Shown: positions 8,340 to 17,549 of the stretch, one piece after another
How the letters are laid out: the number at the start of each line of letters is the position of its first letter
Numbering within the stretch: position 1 is the stretch's first letter
Assembly (NCBI GenBank): GCA_000242815.2
Contig: AHHB01000021.1
Span: 157,658-221,657 of the forward strand
Direction of reading: 5' to 3'
Source of the DNA: Janthinobacterium lividum PAMC 25724
GTDB lineage: Bacteria; Pseudomonadota; Gammaproteobacteria; Burkholderiales; Burkholderiaceae_D
Length of the DNA stretch: 64,000 nucleotides
Translations under genes and position numbers: made by a program
The notes under the pieces: generated by a model
The model's database searches: none
The model's input: the letters and a program-made list of their open reading frames with translations, nothing else
What the model was told of the DNA's origin: nothing

Positions 8340-9545
8340 ATGCAGTTTGAAGTACGCGCGCTTTCTACGGACCAGGCAGTTGCTAGCTTGCACACCTGCG
8401 TGATCGACGGCCGCGACGAGGCCGACGCGCGCCGCCAGGCCGAAGCGCGCGGTTTGTTCGTCAGCGCCATCCGTCCTGTGCGGGCCACGCCGTTCAGCGC
8501 TGCCGGTCGCCGGCGCGCGCGTGCCTTGCCACTGCTGCTGTTCAGCCAGGAGTTGCTGGCGCTGTTGCAAGCGGGCCTGGGCATCGTCGAGGCGCTGGAA
8601 GCCTTGCTGGAAAAGGAAGCGTCACCGTCCACGCGCAGCGTGCTCACGCGCCTGCTGGAAGGCTTGCGCGAAGGCAAGCGCTTTTCCGCCGCATTGGCCG
8701 AGCAGGCCGAACTGTTTCCCCCTTTGTATATCGGCATCGTCAAGGCGGCCGAGGGCACGAGCGACTTGCCGCGCGCGCTGTCGCGCTATATCGACTACCA
8801 GCAGCGCATCGATACGGTGCGCGGCAAGATCGTCAGCGCCGCTATCTATCCCGCCATCCTGCTCGCTGTGGGCGGCGGCGTCAGTGCCTTCCTGATCAGC
8901 TACGTGGTGCCCCGTTTTGCCGAGGTCTACCAGGGCGCGGGACGCAATTTGCCGTGGATGTCGCAAGTCATGCTCAGCTGGGGCCAGTTCGTCACCGAAC
9001 ATGGTGTACTGCTGTTGCTGGGGCTGGTGCTCGCCGGCAGCGCTTTGTCCATGGCCGTGCGGCGCGTGCTGCGCCATGGCGGCGTGGCGCGCCTGCTGGC
9101 GACACTGCCCGGCATCGGCGAGCGCGTGCGCATTTATGAGCTGTCACGCCTGTACCTGACCCTGGGCATGCTGGCCGAAGGCGGCATCACCATCGTGCAG
9201 GCGATCGCCACCGTGCAGGCCATGGTTTCGCCTGGCATGCAGGCATCCTTGCAGCGCGCGCGCGGCGATATCGAGGCGGGCCAGCCGCTATCGTCGGCGT
9301 TTGAACAGCATCAATTGACGACGCCCATTTCCCTGCGCATGCTGCGCGTGGGCGAGCGCACGGGAGACATGGGGCCCATGCTGACGCAGTCAGCCGCCTT
9401 CTATGACGGCGAAATCAGCCGCTGGATCGACCGTTTCACGCGTACTTTCGAACCCTTGCTGATGGCGGCCATTGGCCTGGTCGTGGGCGCCATCGTGATC
9501 CTGCTATACATGCCCATCTTTGACCTTGCCGGCGACATTTCATGA
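8340..9545 (+). CDS. gspF: Inner-membrane platform protein GspF
   Basis: A 401-residue type II secretion F family protein. It has two cytoplasmic F domains (about 60-180 and 265-385) and three hydrophobic segments (about 165-190, 215-240 and 370-395). Typical motifs are visible, such as FSQELLALLQAGLGI and ALSRYIDYQQ. It forms the inner-membrane platform that couples the GspE ATPase to pseudopilus growth. Its stop codon overlaps the start of gspE (ATGA), indicating translational coupling. Confidence 0.92.
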   Translation: MQFEVRALSTDQAVASLHTCVIDGRDEADARRQAEARGLFVSAIRPVRATPFSAAGRRRARALPLLLFSQELLALLQAGLGIVEALEALLEKEASPSTRSVLTRLLEGLREGKRFSAALAEQAELFPPLYIGIVKAAEGTSDLPRALSRYIDYQQRIDTVRGKIVSAAIYPAILLAVGGGVSAFLISYVVPRFAEVYQGAGRNLPWMSQVMLSWGQFVTEHGVLLLLGLVLAGSALSMAVRRVLRHGGVARLLATLPGIGERVRIYELSRLYLTLGMLAEGGITIVQAIATVQAMVSPGMQASLQRARGDIEAGQPLSSAFEQHQLTTPISLRMLRVGERTGDMGPMLTQSAAFYDGEISRWIDRFTRTFEPLLMAAIGLVVGAIVILLYMPIFDLAGDIS

Positions 9546-11238
9546 TGCAAACTGATTCCGCGCCCGTCGTGGCCATCGACGCTGCGCTGCTGCAGCGCGC
9601 CCGCTCCCTGAGCCGGCAATCGAAGCGTAGCCTGGTGGAGGAATTGCAGCAGCTGAGCGGCATCGAGGTGCGCGCCGTGGTGCGCGAACTGGCGCGTCCG
9701 TTTGGCCTGGGCGTGCTGGAAACGGCCGACATGCTGGCCCATGCACCTGCGTTCGACTTGCTGCCGCTGTCGCAGGCGCTGGCGCGCCACTGCGTGCTGC
9801 TGCGCGCCGCCGACGGCCAGCTGGTGGGTGTGATCGCCGACCCATTTGACCTTGACCTGCAAACCTGGCTCAGTACGCGCGCCGGGCTGGGCGCCTTGAA
9901 CGTGCGCCTGGCGCTGCAGGCTGACATCGGCGCCTACCTGTCAAAGCAGGAAGAGTCGGCGCGCGCCGTCGATAGCCTGCTGCCGGGCGCCGCCACTGAC
10001 GCGCGGCGCGATGGCAAAACGGCGGCCGTGCTGTCGTTCGCCAGCGTGTCGGAAGCGGCCAGCCCCGCCGTCAAGCTGGTCAATTCGACGCTATACGACG
10101 CTTTGAAGGCCGGTGCTTCCGACATCCACCTGGAGAGCACGGCCGGCGGCCTGGCCGTCAAGTACCGCGTCGACGGCGTGCTCGATCACGCCACCGCCGT
10201 CAATGGCATCGAAGTGGCCGAGCACATCATCTCGCGCCTGAAAGTGCTGGCCGAACTCGATATCGCCGAGCGCCGCGTACCGCAGGACGGCAGCTTCCGC
10301 GTCGAGGCGGGCGGGCGCGAAATCGATTTGCGCGTCTCCATCATGCCCAGCATCCATGGCGAGGATGCCGTCATCCGCATCCTCGACAAGCGCGCCATGA
10401 TCGAGGCGTATGGCGCCCTGACACTGGAGGCGCTGGGCTTTGATGCGGCGTCGCTGGAAGCGCTGCGCGCGCTGGCGCAAGAAGCCTATGGCATGCTGCT
10501 CGTCACCGGCCCCACGGGTTCGGGCAAGACGACGACCTTGTATGCGGCGCTGACGGAAATCCACAACGGGCGCGAAAAGATCATCACCATCGAAGACCCC
10601 GTCGAATACCAACTGCCCGGCATTTTGCAAATCCCCGTGAATGAAAAGAAGGGGCTGACCTTCGCCAAGGGCTTGCGCTCCATCCTGCGCCACGATCCCG
10701 ACAAGATCATGGTGGGCGAGATCCGCGACCGCGAGACGGCGGAAATCGCCGTACAGTCGGCCCTCACGGGCCATTTGGTGCTCACCACCGTGCATGCGAA
10801 TAAGTCTTCGACGTTTTCGGCCGGTTTACCCACATGGGCATCGATCCGTACGCGTTCGTCTCGGCCCTGAACGGCATCTGGGCGCAGCGCCTGATCCGCA
10901 CCAACTGTCCCCATTGCGCCACCGACTACACGCCCGACGATCTGGAACTGGCCAGCGTGGGCCTGGCGCGCGCCGACGTGGCAGGCTATCAGTTCAAGCA
11001 GGGCAAGGGGTGCGGCGACTGCCGCGGCACCGGTTACAAAGGGCGCCGCTCGATTGCCGAAATCCTCGTGCTGACCGATGAAATCCGCGAATTGATCGTC
11101 GATAAAAAGCCGATCCGCCAGATCAAGGCGGCCGCGTATGCGAACGGTACGCGCAGCCTGCGCCTGGCGGCGCTGGAACTGGTCAGACGGGGCGCCACCA
11201 CTATCACGGAAATCAAGAGGGTCACCCTGCATGCGTAG
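9542..11238 (+). pseudogene. gspE: Secretion ATPase GspE, interrupted by a one-base deletion
   Basis: A GspE/PulE ATPase read in two frames. The first part (9542-10801) has an N1E-like domain, the EDPVEYQ Asp box (351-357), Walker A GPTGSGKT (323-330), Walker B with VGEIRD (391-396) and the His box ending TTVHAN (420). The family continues NNVFDVFGRF, but here one base is missing between 10803 and 10804. The original frame then ends at 10870, and the proper sequence resumes in another frame from 10804 to 11238, including the zinc-binding CPHC and CGDC pairs. Restoring one base gives about 566 residues, the normal length. Everything else is intact and the operon around it looks functional, so a sequencing error is likely; a real recent null mutation is the alternative. 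Confidence 0.88.
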
Positions 11239-12061
11239 AGGCATAGGAGAAGGACTGCGCCTGGGCGTGGCGGTGGGCAGCATGAGCCTGTGGCGCAGCA
11301 GCCGCTGGCGCTCGCCGGCCTGGACCTTGCTGGGTGAGGCGGCGTATGCGCCGGACGACACGCTGCATGGCGATTTTGCCGCCCTGGGACAGGCGCTGGC
11401 GCAGTTGCTGGACCGGCTGCTGCCGGCGGGGCAGTGCGCGCGCTGGCCATTGTCCGTGGTGCTTGACGACGCCTTTGCGCGCCTGTGGCGAGTGGACATG
11501 CCGCAAGGTGCCGCGCGTCTGAGCGACATCGAGGCGGCCGCCGCGCTGCGCTTTCAGTCGCTGTATGGCGATGCCCCCGGCCTGTGGCACAGCAGCAGTG
11601 CCTGGGATGCGCGTGCGCCGTTCTTCTGTGCCGTGCCGCGTGCGCTGCTGGCGCAGTTGACGCATGTGGCGGCCGCACGCAAGCTGGCCCTGATTTTTAT
11701 TACACCGCAATTCGTGCGCCACTGGAACCGCTGGCATGGCGCGTTGAAGCCGGGCGCCTGGTTTGGCCAGTTGCAGGACAATATCTTGACCCTGGGCATG
11801 CGTCACGATGGGCATTTGTGTGCCGTGCGTGCGCTGCCCGTGCCGCCTGGCGTGGGCGGTGATTGGCTGCTGCAGACGCTGGCGCGCGAAGCGCTGCTGC
11901 ATGGCGTGATCGCGCCCGCGCTGCTGCAGCTATGCGGCGCGCCGCCAGCGGGCTGGCTGGCACCGGTGGGAGCGTTCCACTGTCAGGTACTGTCCACGCC
12001 AGACGGGGACGGCGCCTTGTCGCCGGCGGCCCGGCTGGCCCGCAGCGCAGGTGCCGCATGA
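11231..12061 (+). CDS. Unknown protein of the secretion operon, at the GspL/PilM position
   Basis: A 276-residue protein with no family I recognise with confidence. The ATG at 11231 overlaps the end of gspE by eight bases; upstream extensions lack support. It lacks a clear transmembrane segment or signal peptide and is rich in Ala, Leu and Trp. By position, between the ATPase and the PilN-like gene, it occupies the place of the cytoplasmic actin-like PilM or GspL component that links the ATPase to the periplasmic alignment proteins. The sequence WPLSVVLDDAFARLW could be a diverged PilM-like strand. Its stop overlaps the next start (ATGA), so it is translated with the operon. Function is inferred only from synteny. 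Confidence 0.6.
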   Translation: MRRGIGEGLRLGVAVGSMSLWRSSRWRSPAWTLLGEAAYAPDDTLHGDFAALGQALAQLLDRLLPAGQCARWPLSVVLDDAFARLWRVDMPQGAARLSDIEAAAALRFQSLYGDAPGLWHSSSAWDARAPFFCAVPRALLAQLTHVAAARKLALIFITPQFVRHWNRWHGALKPGAWFGQLQDNILTLGMRHDGHLCAVRALPVPPGVGGDWLLQTLAREALLHGVIAPALLQLCGAPPAGWLAPVGAFHCQVLSTPDGDGALSPAARLARSAGAA

Positions 12062-12606
12062 CGCGCCTCGATATCGATTTCGCGCCACCAAGCTGGCGCC
12101 GCAGCCTGTACCGCGTGCCTGCGTGGGCGTGGTTTGCAGGTGCGCTGGGCGTGGCGCTGAGCGTCACGGCGGCGTACAGCTGCAGCGCCGCGCTGCAGCG
12201 CCAGGCGGCAAGCGAGGCACGCTGGCGCCTGGCGCAGCAACGCGTGATGGCAGCGACGCAGCGGCCGGCGCCTGCATCGCAAGTGCTGATTGCGCCAGCG
12301 CAGGCGGCGGCCGTGAATGCGGCCATCCTGCAATTGAACCTGCCGTGGCGCGACCTGCAGGATGCGCTGGCGAGCGCCACGCCGCCCGCCATCGCGCTGC
12401 TGGCGCTGGAGCCGGATGCGCGCAAGCGCGTGCTGAAGATTACGGCCGAGACGACTGGCAGCGACGCCATGGTGGCTTACATCGCGCAATTGAAGCAGCA
12501 GGAACTGTTCGGCGAGCGCGTGCAACTGCTACGCCATGAAATCAACGCGCTCGATCCACATCAACCCTTGCGCTTCCAATTAGAAGCGCGCTGGGGCATG
12601 CCATGA
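12058..12606 (+). CDS. PilN-like inner-membrane assembly protein
   Basis: A 182-residue bitopic membrane protein. A short cytoplasmic N-terminus (MTRLDIDFAPPSWRR) is followed by one transmembrane segment (about residues 22-42), an Ala- and Gln-rich helix and a small alpha/beta domain. This is the layout of PilN and the C-terminal half of GspL. The short N-terminal peptide is where PilN binds PilM in type IV pili. It overlaps the genes on both sides by ATGA, so it is translationally coupled to the unknown protein and to the PilO-like protein. Sequence identity to known PilN is low, so the call rests on topology and gene order. Confidence 0.65.
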   Translation: MTRLDIDFAPPSWRRSLYRVPAWAWFAGALGVALSVTAAYSCSAALQRQAASEARWRLAQQRVMAATQRPAPASQVLIAPAQAAAVNAAILQLNLPWRDLQDALASATPPAIALLALEPDARKRVLKITAETTGSDAMVAYIAQLKQQELFGERVQLLRHEINALDPHQPLRFQLEARWGMP

Positions 12607-13196
12607 TAGCCATCGAGATCAATCTCTTGCGCCTGCGCGCGCAACTGCTGTTGCGCCGCCTGGGCGCGCCCGCCTGTCTGGCCGTGGCCTTGCTTGCGCT
12701 GGGCGCGGCCGCTTGGGTCTGGGCCTGGCAGCAGCGCGCCATGGCGGCGCAACTCGAGGCGCGGCCGTTGCCGCAGCCGTCGCTGGCCGTGGCGACTGCA
12801 GCGGCGGCGGCGCCGGCGACGGCCAGCGAAAACATGGCACGCTTTTATGCCGCCCTGGGACAGCAGCGTCATGCGGAGCAGCAGGTCAAGCAACTGTTTG
12901 ACCTGGCTGCGAAGAATGGCCTGGTGCTGGCGCAGGGAGAATATAAAAGTGGCTACGACAAGGCCAGCCGCGTCACCACCTGGCAGGTGACCTTGCCGCT
13001 CAAGGGCAGCTATACGGCCGTATGGCAGTTCGCGCTGCAGGCGTTGCGTGCCATGCCCTTCGCTTCGCTCGACGAACTGAGTTTTCGCCGCGAACAGATC
13101 GCCGACACGCAGCTCGAAGCGCGCCTGCGCCTGACCTTTTATCTGGCCGATACGCTGGCCGATACGCTGTCCGACAGCGTGGGAGAGGCACCATGA
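12603..13196 (+). CDS. PilO/GspM-like inner-membrane protein
   Basis: A 197-residue protein with a cytoplasmic basic N-terminus, one transmembrane segment (about 20-42), a helical linker and a ferredoxin-like periplasmic domain (about 90-190) containing LPLKGSYTAVWQFALQALRA. This matches PilO or GspM, which pair with PilN or GspL to form the periplasmic alignment complex. It overlaps both neighbours by ATGA. A degenerate repeat LADTLADTLSDS sits near the C-terminus. Call based on topology, the domain pattern and gene order. Confidence 0.65.
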   Translation: MIAIEINLLRLRAQLLLRRLGAPACLAVALLALGAAAWVWAWQQRAMAAQLEARPLPQPSLAVATAAAAAPATASENMARFYAALGQQRHAEQQVKQLFDLAAKNGLVLAQGEYKSGYDKASRVTTWQVTLPLKGSYTAVWQFALQALRAMPFASLDELSFRREQIADTQLEARLRLTFYLADTLADTLSDSVGEAP

Positions 13197-13717
13197 CGCC
13201 GCGCCATGGTCTCATGCTCGCCGGCGTGCTGGGCGCCGGCGCCTTGCTGCTGTTCGGCGAGCGCCAGCCCGTGGCCGAGGTGGCCGAGGCGGTGGAGCGG
13301 GCCGTCGCGCCCGCGCGCCATGCCGGCGGCAGGGCGCAGGCGGCGCAGCCGGCCATCCTGGTGCTGCTGCCGCGCAGCGAGGTGGCGGGCGAGGATGGCG
13401 ACACCTTTGGCGGCGCCAATGGCGTCTTCCAGAGCCAGGACTGGAATCCGCCGCCGCCGAAAATGGCGCTGACGGCTGCGCCACCACCACCGCCGCCGCC
13501 GATGGCGCCGCCGCTGCCCTTCGTCTACCTGGGCAAGGCGGCCGCCGACGGCGCCTGGGAAGTGTTTTTGTCGCGCGCCGACAAGACGTATATCGTGCGC
13601 GCCAATACCGTCATCGATGGCGCTTACAAGGTCGTGACGATCGCGCCGCCCGTCATGACACTCACCTATCTGCCGTTGAACCAGGTTCAGCAGCTTAACA
13701 TTGGAGTACTCGATTGA
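13193..13717 (+). CDS. PilP/GspC-like protein with polyproline linker (secretion system X 'translation initiation factor')
   Basis: A 174-residue protein with an N-terminal hydrophobic segment (about 7-22), a variable Ala-rich region, an octaproline-containing linker (about 92-105) and a C-terminal beta domain of about 70 residues (FVYLGKAAADGAWEVFLSR, later YLPLNQVQQLNIG). The C-terminal domain resembles PilP/GspC homology regions that dock onto the secretin. Automated annotations often call this family 'secretion system X translation initiation factor', a name that probably reflects the proline/alanine-rich low-complexity region rather than a function. The run of prolines should make translation dependent on elongation factor P. 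The stop overlaps the secretin start. Confidence 0.65.
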   Translation: MTPRHGLMLAGVLGAGALLLFGERQPVAEVAEAVERAVAPARHAGGRAQAAQPAILVLLPRSEVAGEDGDTFGGANGVFQSQDWNPPPPKMALTAAPPPPPPPMAPPLPFVYLGKAAADGAWEVFLSRADKTYIVRANTVIDGAYKVVTIAPPVMTLTYLPLNQVQQLNIGVLD

Positions 13718-15756
13718 TGTCTCGTTCCTTTTCATCTGCGCCTTTGCTGGCGCTGCTGGTGCTGCTGTCGGGCTGCGCGGGGCAGCAGGCTTACCGCGAC
13801 GGGCGCGAGCTGATTGCGCAAGATCACATCGCGGCCGGCCTGCAAAAGCTGCAAGAAGCGCTGCGGCAAGACCCCGGCAACGCGCAATACCGCAGCGCCT
13901 ACCTGCAGGCGCGCGAACGGGCAATCTCTAGCCGCTTGCAGCAGGCCGAGCGTCAGGCGCAGGCGGGCCAGAGCGAGCTGGCGCGCGCGGGTTTTTTGGG
14001 CGTGCTGGAAATCGATGCGCAGAACGAGCGTGCCAACAGCGGCTTGCGCGCGCTCGAGCGCGAGCAGCGCCAGGGTAAATTGCTGGCCGATGCACGCACG
14101 GCGTTTGAGGCAAAACAGTACGACCCGGCGCGCCAGCGCCTGAAGGCTATCCTCACGGAGCAGCCGCAACACGCCGGCGCGCGCGCGCTGCTGCGCGAGG
14201 TCGACGAGAAGACCGCGCCGCCCGTCGTCGAATCGGGCCTGGCCAGGTCGTACAAGCAGCCGATCACTATCGAGTTTCGCGATGCACCGTTAAAACAGGT
14301 GTTCGAGCTGATCGCGCGCCGTTCCGGCCTCAATTTTGTCTTTGATAAGGATGTCAAGGCGGACGCGAAAACCTCGATCTTCCTGAAAAACAGCACGGTG
14401 GAATCGGCCGTGTACTTCCTGCTGGTGACGAACCAGCTCGAACAGCAGGTGATGGATGCGAACACGATCCTGATTTACCCGAACGTGGCGGCCAAGCTGA
14501 AGGAATACCAGGAGGTGCTGGTCAAGACGTTCTTCCTGGCGAACGCGGACGCCAAGCAGGTGGCCAACACGCTTAAGACCATCCTCAAGACGCGCGACGT
14601 GGTGGCCGATGAAAAACTCAACATCGTCATCGTGCGCGACACGCCCGAGGCGATCCGCCTGGCCGAGCGCCTCATTGCGCTGCAGGACGTGCCGGAAGCG
14701 GAAGTGGTGCTGGAACTGGAAATCCTCGAAGTCAAGCGCAGCCGCCTGCTGGAACTGGGCGTGGCCTGGCCATCGAGCCTGTCGCTGACGCCGCTGAGTA
14801 CCTCGGGCGGCGCCGGGCTGACCATCAACGACTTGAATAATCTGAACCAGCGCAGCATCGGCATAAGCAACTTGGCCGTGACGGCCAATGTCAATAAGAC
14901 CGACGGCGACGCCAACATCCTGGCCAACCCGCGCATCCGCGTGCGCAACCGGGAAAAGGCGAAGTTTGTCATCGGCGACAGGGTGCCCGTGGTGACCACC
15001 ACGATTTCGCCGGGCATGGGGGGCTTCGCTTTCGAGTCCATCAGCTACCTGGACGTGGGCCTGACGGTGAATGCCGAGCCGACCATTTATTTGAACAATG
15101 AAGTGGGGATCCGCATCTCGCTCGAAGTGAGCAACCTGGGCGCGCCGACCATCACCAAGAGCGGCTCGACCTTGTACCAGATCGGCACGCGCCAGGCCTC
15201 GACCATGCTGCAGTTGAAGGATGGCGAAAACCAGGTGCTGGCGGGCTTGATCAATAATGAAGAGCGCAGCTCGGGCAACAAGGTGCCAGGCCTGGGCGAT
15301 ATTCCCGTAGTGGGACGCCTGTTCGGCAGCAGCAAGGATGACAGCCAGAAGACGGAAATCGTGCTGTCGATCACGCCGCACCTGGTGCGCACGGTGCAGC
15401 GTCCGGAAGCGAATGAATCTGAATTCCCGGCCGGTACGGAGGGCAGTTTCCGTCGCCGTCCCGACATGGCGGCCAAGGCGCCCACGCAGATGCCGGGCAC
15501 GTTGATCGTGCGTTCCGGCGCGTCTGCAGTGGGCATGCAGCCGGCGCCGGCGCAGCCGCTGATGGAGCCGGTCCAGCTGCCATCGAGCATACCGCAGAGC
15601 GTGCCCGCGCCGGCAGTGGCGCCATCGCCCGAGCCGGCCGCCTCGCCCCTGCCGATACCGGCAGGCCAGCCAGTGCCGTTGCAGGCGGCACCCGTACCGC
15701 TGTCATCGAGCCAGCCGGTGCCGCTGGCACCACTGGCACCACCGCCTGCCAAATGA
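13717..15756 (+). CDS. gspD: Outer-membrane secretin (GspD-like lipoprotein)
   Basis: A 679-residue secretin. A lipoprotein signal peptide ends in LLSGC (Cys20). Residues about 25-160 are helical and TPR-like. An STN/N0 domain ([18 protein letters not shown]) and an N1-type domain ([18 protein letters not shown]) follow. The secretin beta-barrel domain ends in the conserved [18 protein letters not shown] and ITPHLVR. After it comes a Pro/Ala-rich tail of roughly 120 residues. The gene forms the outer-membrane gate of the machine. ATG at 13717 was chosen (GGAG ten bases upstream; TGATG overlap with the previous gene); a TTG one codon earlier is less likely. As a lipoprotein with N-terminal TPRs it is unlike canonical GspD and closer to MshL/PilQ-like secretins. 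Confidence 0.88.
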   Translation: MSRSFSSAPLLALLVLLSGCAGQQAYRDGRELIAQDHIAAGLQKLQEALRQDPGNAQYRSAYLQARERAISSRLQQAERQAQAGQSELARAGFLGVLEIDAQNERANSGLRALEREQRQGKLLADARTAFEAKQYDPARQRLKAILTEQPQHAGARALLREVDEKTAPPVVESGLARSYKQPITIEFRDAPLKQVFELIARRSGLNFVFDKDVKADAKTSIFLKNSTVESAVYFLLVTNQLEQQVMDANTILIYPNVAAKLKEYQEVLVKTFFLANADAKQVANTLKTILKTRDVVADEKLNIVIVRDTPEAIRLAERLIALQDVPEAEVVLELEILEVKRSRLLELGVAWPSSLSLTPLSTSGGAGLTINDLNNLNQRSIGISNLAVTANVNKTDGDANILANPRIRVRNREKAKFVIGDRVPVVTTTISPGMGGFAFESISYLDVGLTVNAEPTIYLNNEVGIRISLEVSNLGAPTITKSGSTLYQIGTRQASTMLQLKDGENQVLAGLINNEERSSGNKVPGLGDIPVVGRLFGSSKDDSQKTEIVLSITPHLVRTVQRPEANESEFPAGTEGSFRRRPDMAAKAPTQMPGTLIVRSGASAVGMQPAPAQPLMEPVQLPSSIPQSVPAPAVAPSPEPAASPLPIPAGQPVPLQAAPVPLSSSQPVPLAPLAPPPAK

Positions 15757-16244
15757 GACTGGCGCGCACGCAGTGGCGAGACGGCGGCTTCAGCTTGATC
15801 GAGCTGCTGGTGACTCTGGCCATCCTGGGCGTGCTGGCCACTCTGGTGGTGCCCATCACGCAGGTGACGTTGCAGCGACGCCAGGAGCAGGAATTGCGGC
15901 GCGCACTGCGCGAGATCCGCCAGGGGCTCGATGCCTATAAACGCGCCGGCGACGAAGGCCGCATCGTGCGCTCGCCCGACGCCAGCGGCTACCCGAAAAG
16001 CCTGGAACTGTTGGTCGAGGGTGTGCCGGACCAGCGCAATCCCAAACGCAGCAAGCTGTTTTTCCTGCGTCGCCTGCCGCGCGACCCGTTCAATCCGGAC
16101 GCGGGCCTGACGGATGCGCAGACTTGGGGCAAGCGCAGCTACGCCAGCGAAGCGGCAGCGCCGCGCGAGGGCGACGACGTCTACGATGTCTATTCCACGT
16201 CTGACAAGACGGGCTTGAATGACGTACCTTACCGCAAATGGTGA
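15753..16244 (+). CDS. GspG/H-like pseudopilin
   Basis: A 163-residue pseudopilin with leader ending GG and mature start [14 protein letters not shown] (Glu at position 5). The C-terminal region has [13 protein letters not shown] and DVYDVYS, similar to GspG-type pseudopilins. It overlaps the secretin gene by ATGA and lies three bases before the next pseudopilin. It is likely a minor pseudopilin or an alternative major subunit. Confidence 0.82.
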   Translation: MRLARTQWRDGGFSLIELLVTLAILGVLATLVVPITQVTLQRRQEQELRRALREIRQGLDAYKRAGDEGRIVRSPDASGYPKSLELLVEGVPDQRNPKRSKLFFLRRLPRDPFNPDAGLTDAQTWGKRSYASEAAAPREGDDVYDVYSTSDKTGLNDVPYRKW

Positions 16245-16247
16245 ACC

Positions 16248-16640
16248 ATGCCTGTCCATGATCGCAGCGTCCGCATGCGCGGCTTTACCCTGATCGAACT
16301 GCTGGTGGTGCTGGGCATCGTGGCTTTGCTGCTGACCCTGGCCGTGCCCCGGTATTTTCCCAGCCTCGACAAGGCCAAGGAAACTGTGCTGATCGATAAC
16401 TTGCGCAATCTGCGCATGACCATCGACCAGTATCATGGCGATACGGGCCGCTATCCCGAGTCGCTGGAGCAACTGGTGGACAAGAAATACCTGCGCGCCA
16501 TGCCCATCGATCCCATCACCGATAGCGACGCCAGTTGGATCATCGTGCCGCCACCCGACGATACGCCGGGGCGGGTGTACGACGTCAGAAGCGGCGCGCC
16601 CGGCAAGGACCGCAGTGGCACGCCATTTGCCGACTGGTAG
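16248..16640 (+). CDS. GspG-like pseudopilin
   Basis: A 130-residue pseudopilin. The leader ends RG and the mature protein starts FTLIELLVVLGIVALL, with Glu5 present. The C-terminal part keeps the GspG pattern YHGDTGRYPESLEQLVDKKYL and MPIDPITDS. It differs from the first gspG in being shorter and in lacking the calcium-site ending. It is third in the block of four pseudopilin genes in this operon; specialisation among them is unknown. Confidence 0.85.
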   Translation: MPVHDRSVRMRGFTLIELLVVLGIVALLLTLAVPRYFPSLDKAKETVLIDNLRNLRMTIDQYHGDTGRYPESLEQLVDKKYLRAMPIDPITDSDASWIIVPPPDDTPGRVYDVRSGAPGKDRSGTPFADW

Positions 16641-16642
16641 CG

Positions 16643-17323
16643 ATGATGCGCCGTCCGCAAGCCATCGCGCATCGCCTCCAGTGCGGCTTTACTTATCTGG
16701 GGCTGATCATACTGGTGGCCATCCTCGGCCTGGTGGGCGCGGCCGGATTGAAGATGGGTTCCCTGCTGCAGCGCCAGGCGGCGGAACAGGAATTGCTCGA
16801 CATCGGCGCGCAATTTTCCGACGCTCTCTATAGTTACGCGGCCGCCACGCCGCCAGGACAGCCGCAACAGCCGCCGAATCTGGCAGCCTTGCTGCGCGAT
16901 CCGCGTTTCCCCCAGGTGCGCCGGCATCTGCGCAAGCTGTTTGTCGACCCCATCACGGGGCGCGCCGAGTGGGGTCTGCTGTACCAGCCGGGCAGCAACC
17001 TCATCATAGGCGTGCATAGCCTGTCGAAGGCGACGCCATTGAAGGTCGGCAACTTCGCGCCGCGCTTTGCTGGCTTCGAGGGCAGGGTTCATTTTTCGCA
17101 GTGGCATTTCATGCTCGACCCACAAGCGCAAGCGGCCCAGGCTAGCGCAGCGGCGACCGCGCCTGGGGCGGAGTTGCCAGCGGACGCGCCTGACTTGCAG
17201 GCGCCGTCGTTGTTTTTTAGGCCTATTGCCTCACCGCAAGAACAGTCGCCGCCAGAGCCTGCTGAGGAGCATGAATCGCTAGATTCTGCCGAAAACGTTG
17301 CCGAGCCAGCCGTTGCACCTTAA
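16643..17323 (+). CDS. Minor pseudopilin lacking Glu5
   Basis: A 226-residue protein whose N-terminus is pseudopilin-like: a basic leader ending CG, then FTYLGLIILVAILGLVGAAG. The residue at mature position 5, normally Glu, is Gly. The GspK family also lacks Glu5, and GspK caps the pseudopilus tip, so a tip role is plausible. The middle has GRAEWGLLYQPG and HSLSKATPLKVGNF, typical of type II secretion proteins of Burkholderiales. The last 60 residues are Pro/Glu/Ala-rich and probably disordered. It is the last gene of the operon, two bases after the previous one. Confidence 0.75.
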   Translation: MMRRPQAIAHRLQCGFTYLGLIILVAILGLVGAAGLKMGSLLQRQAAEQELLDIGAQFSDALYSYAAATPPGQPQQPPNLAALLRDPRFPQVRRHLRKLFVDPITGRAEWGLLYQPGSNLIIGVHSLSKATPLKVGNFAPRFAGFEGRVHFSQWHFMLDPQAQAAQASAAATAPGAELPADAPDLQAPSLFFRPIASPQEQSPPEPAEEHESLDSAENVAEPAVAP

Positions 17324-17476
17324 AAATGCAGGAAAAACCGTTAGATCTGCTGCTAACTATTTTTTCAGGGAAAGTCGTCGATTTAGGAAAATATTTCACC
17401 CAAAAAATTGTTATCTCATAAGAAACTTTGGTATGTTATTTATAATTAATTTAATGCATTTATGCTACTATTCTTA

Positions 17477-17495
17477 ACGGTACTTTCGGTACCGT
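17477..17495. promoter_or_regulatory. Inverted repeat upstream of the FxDxF PEP-CTERM gene
   Basis: ACGGTAC and GTACCGT flank TTTCG. It lies 55 bases before the start codon in an AT-rich gap (17324-17549). It may be an operator or a 5' UTR hairpin. No terminator was identified after the secretion operon. Confidence 0.4.
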
Positions 17496-17549
17496 AAGCA
17501 TTGGTGGCCTGCGCTTTGCAGCCATAAATCACTTTTTGGGGAATACACT

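Noticed and set aside
10795..10840. Programmed ribosomal frameshift in gspE
   Set aside because: No slippery heptamer or stimulatory structure is obvious, and the family does not use frameshifting; a missing base explains the data.
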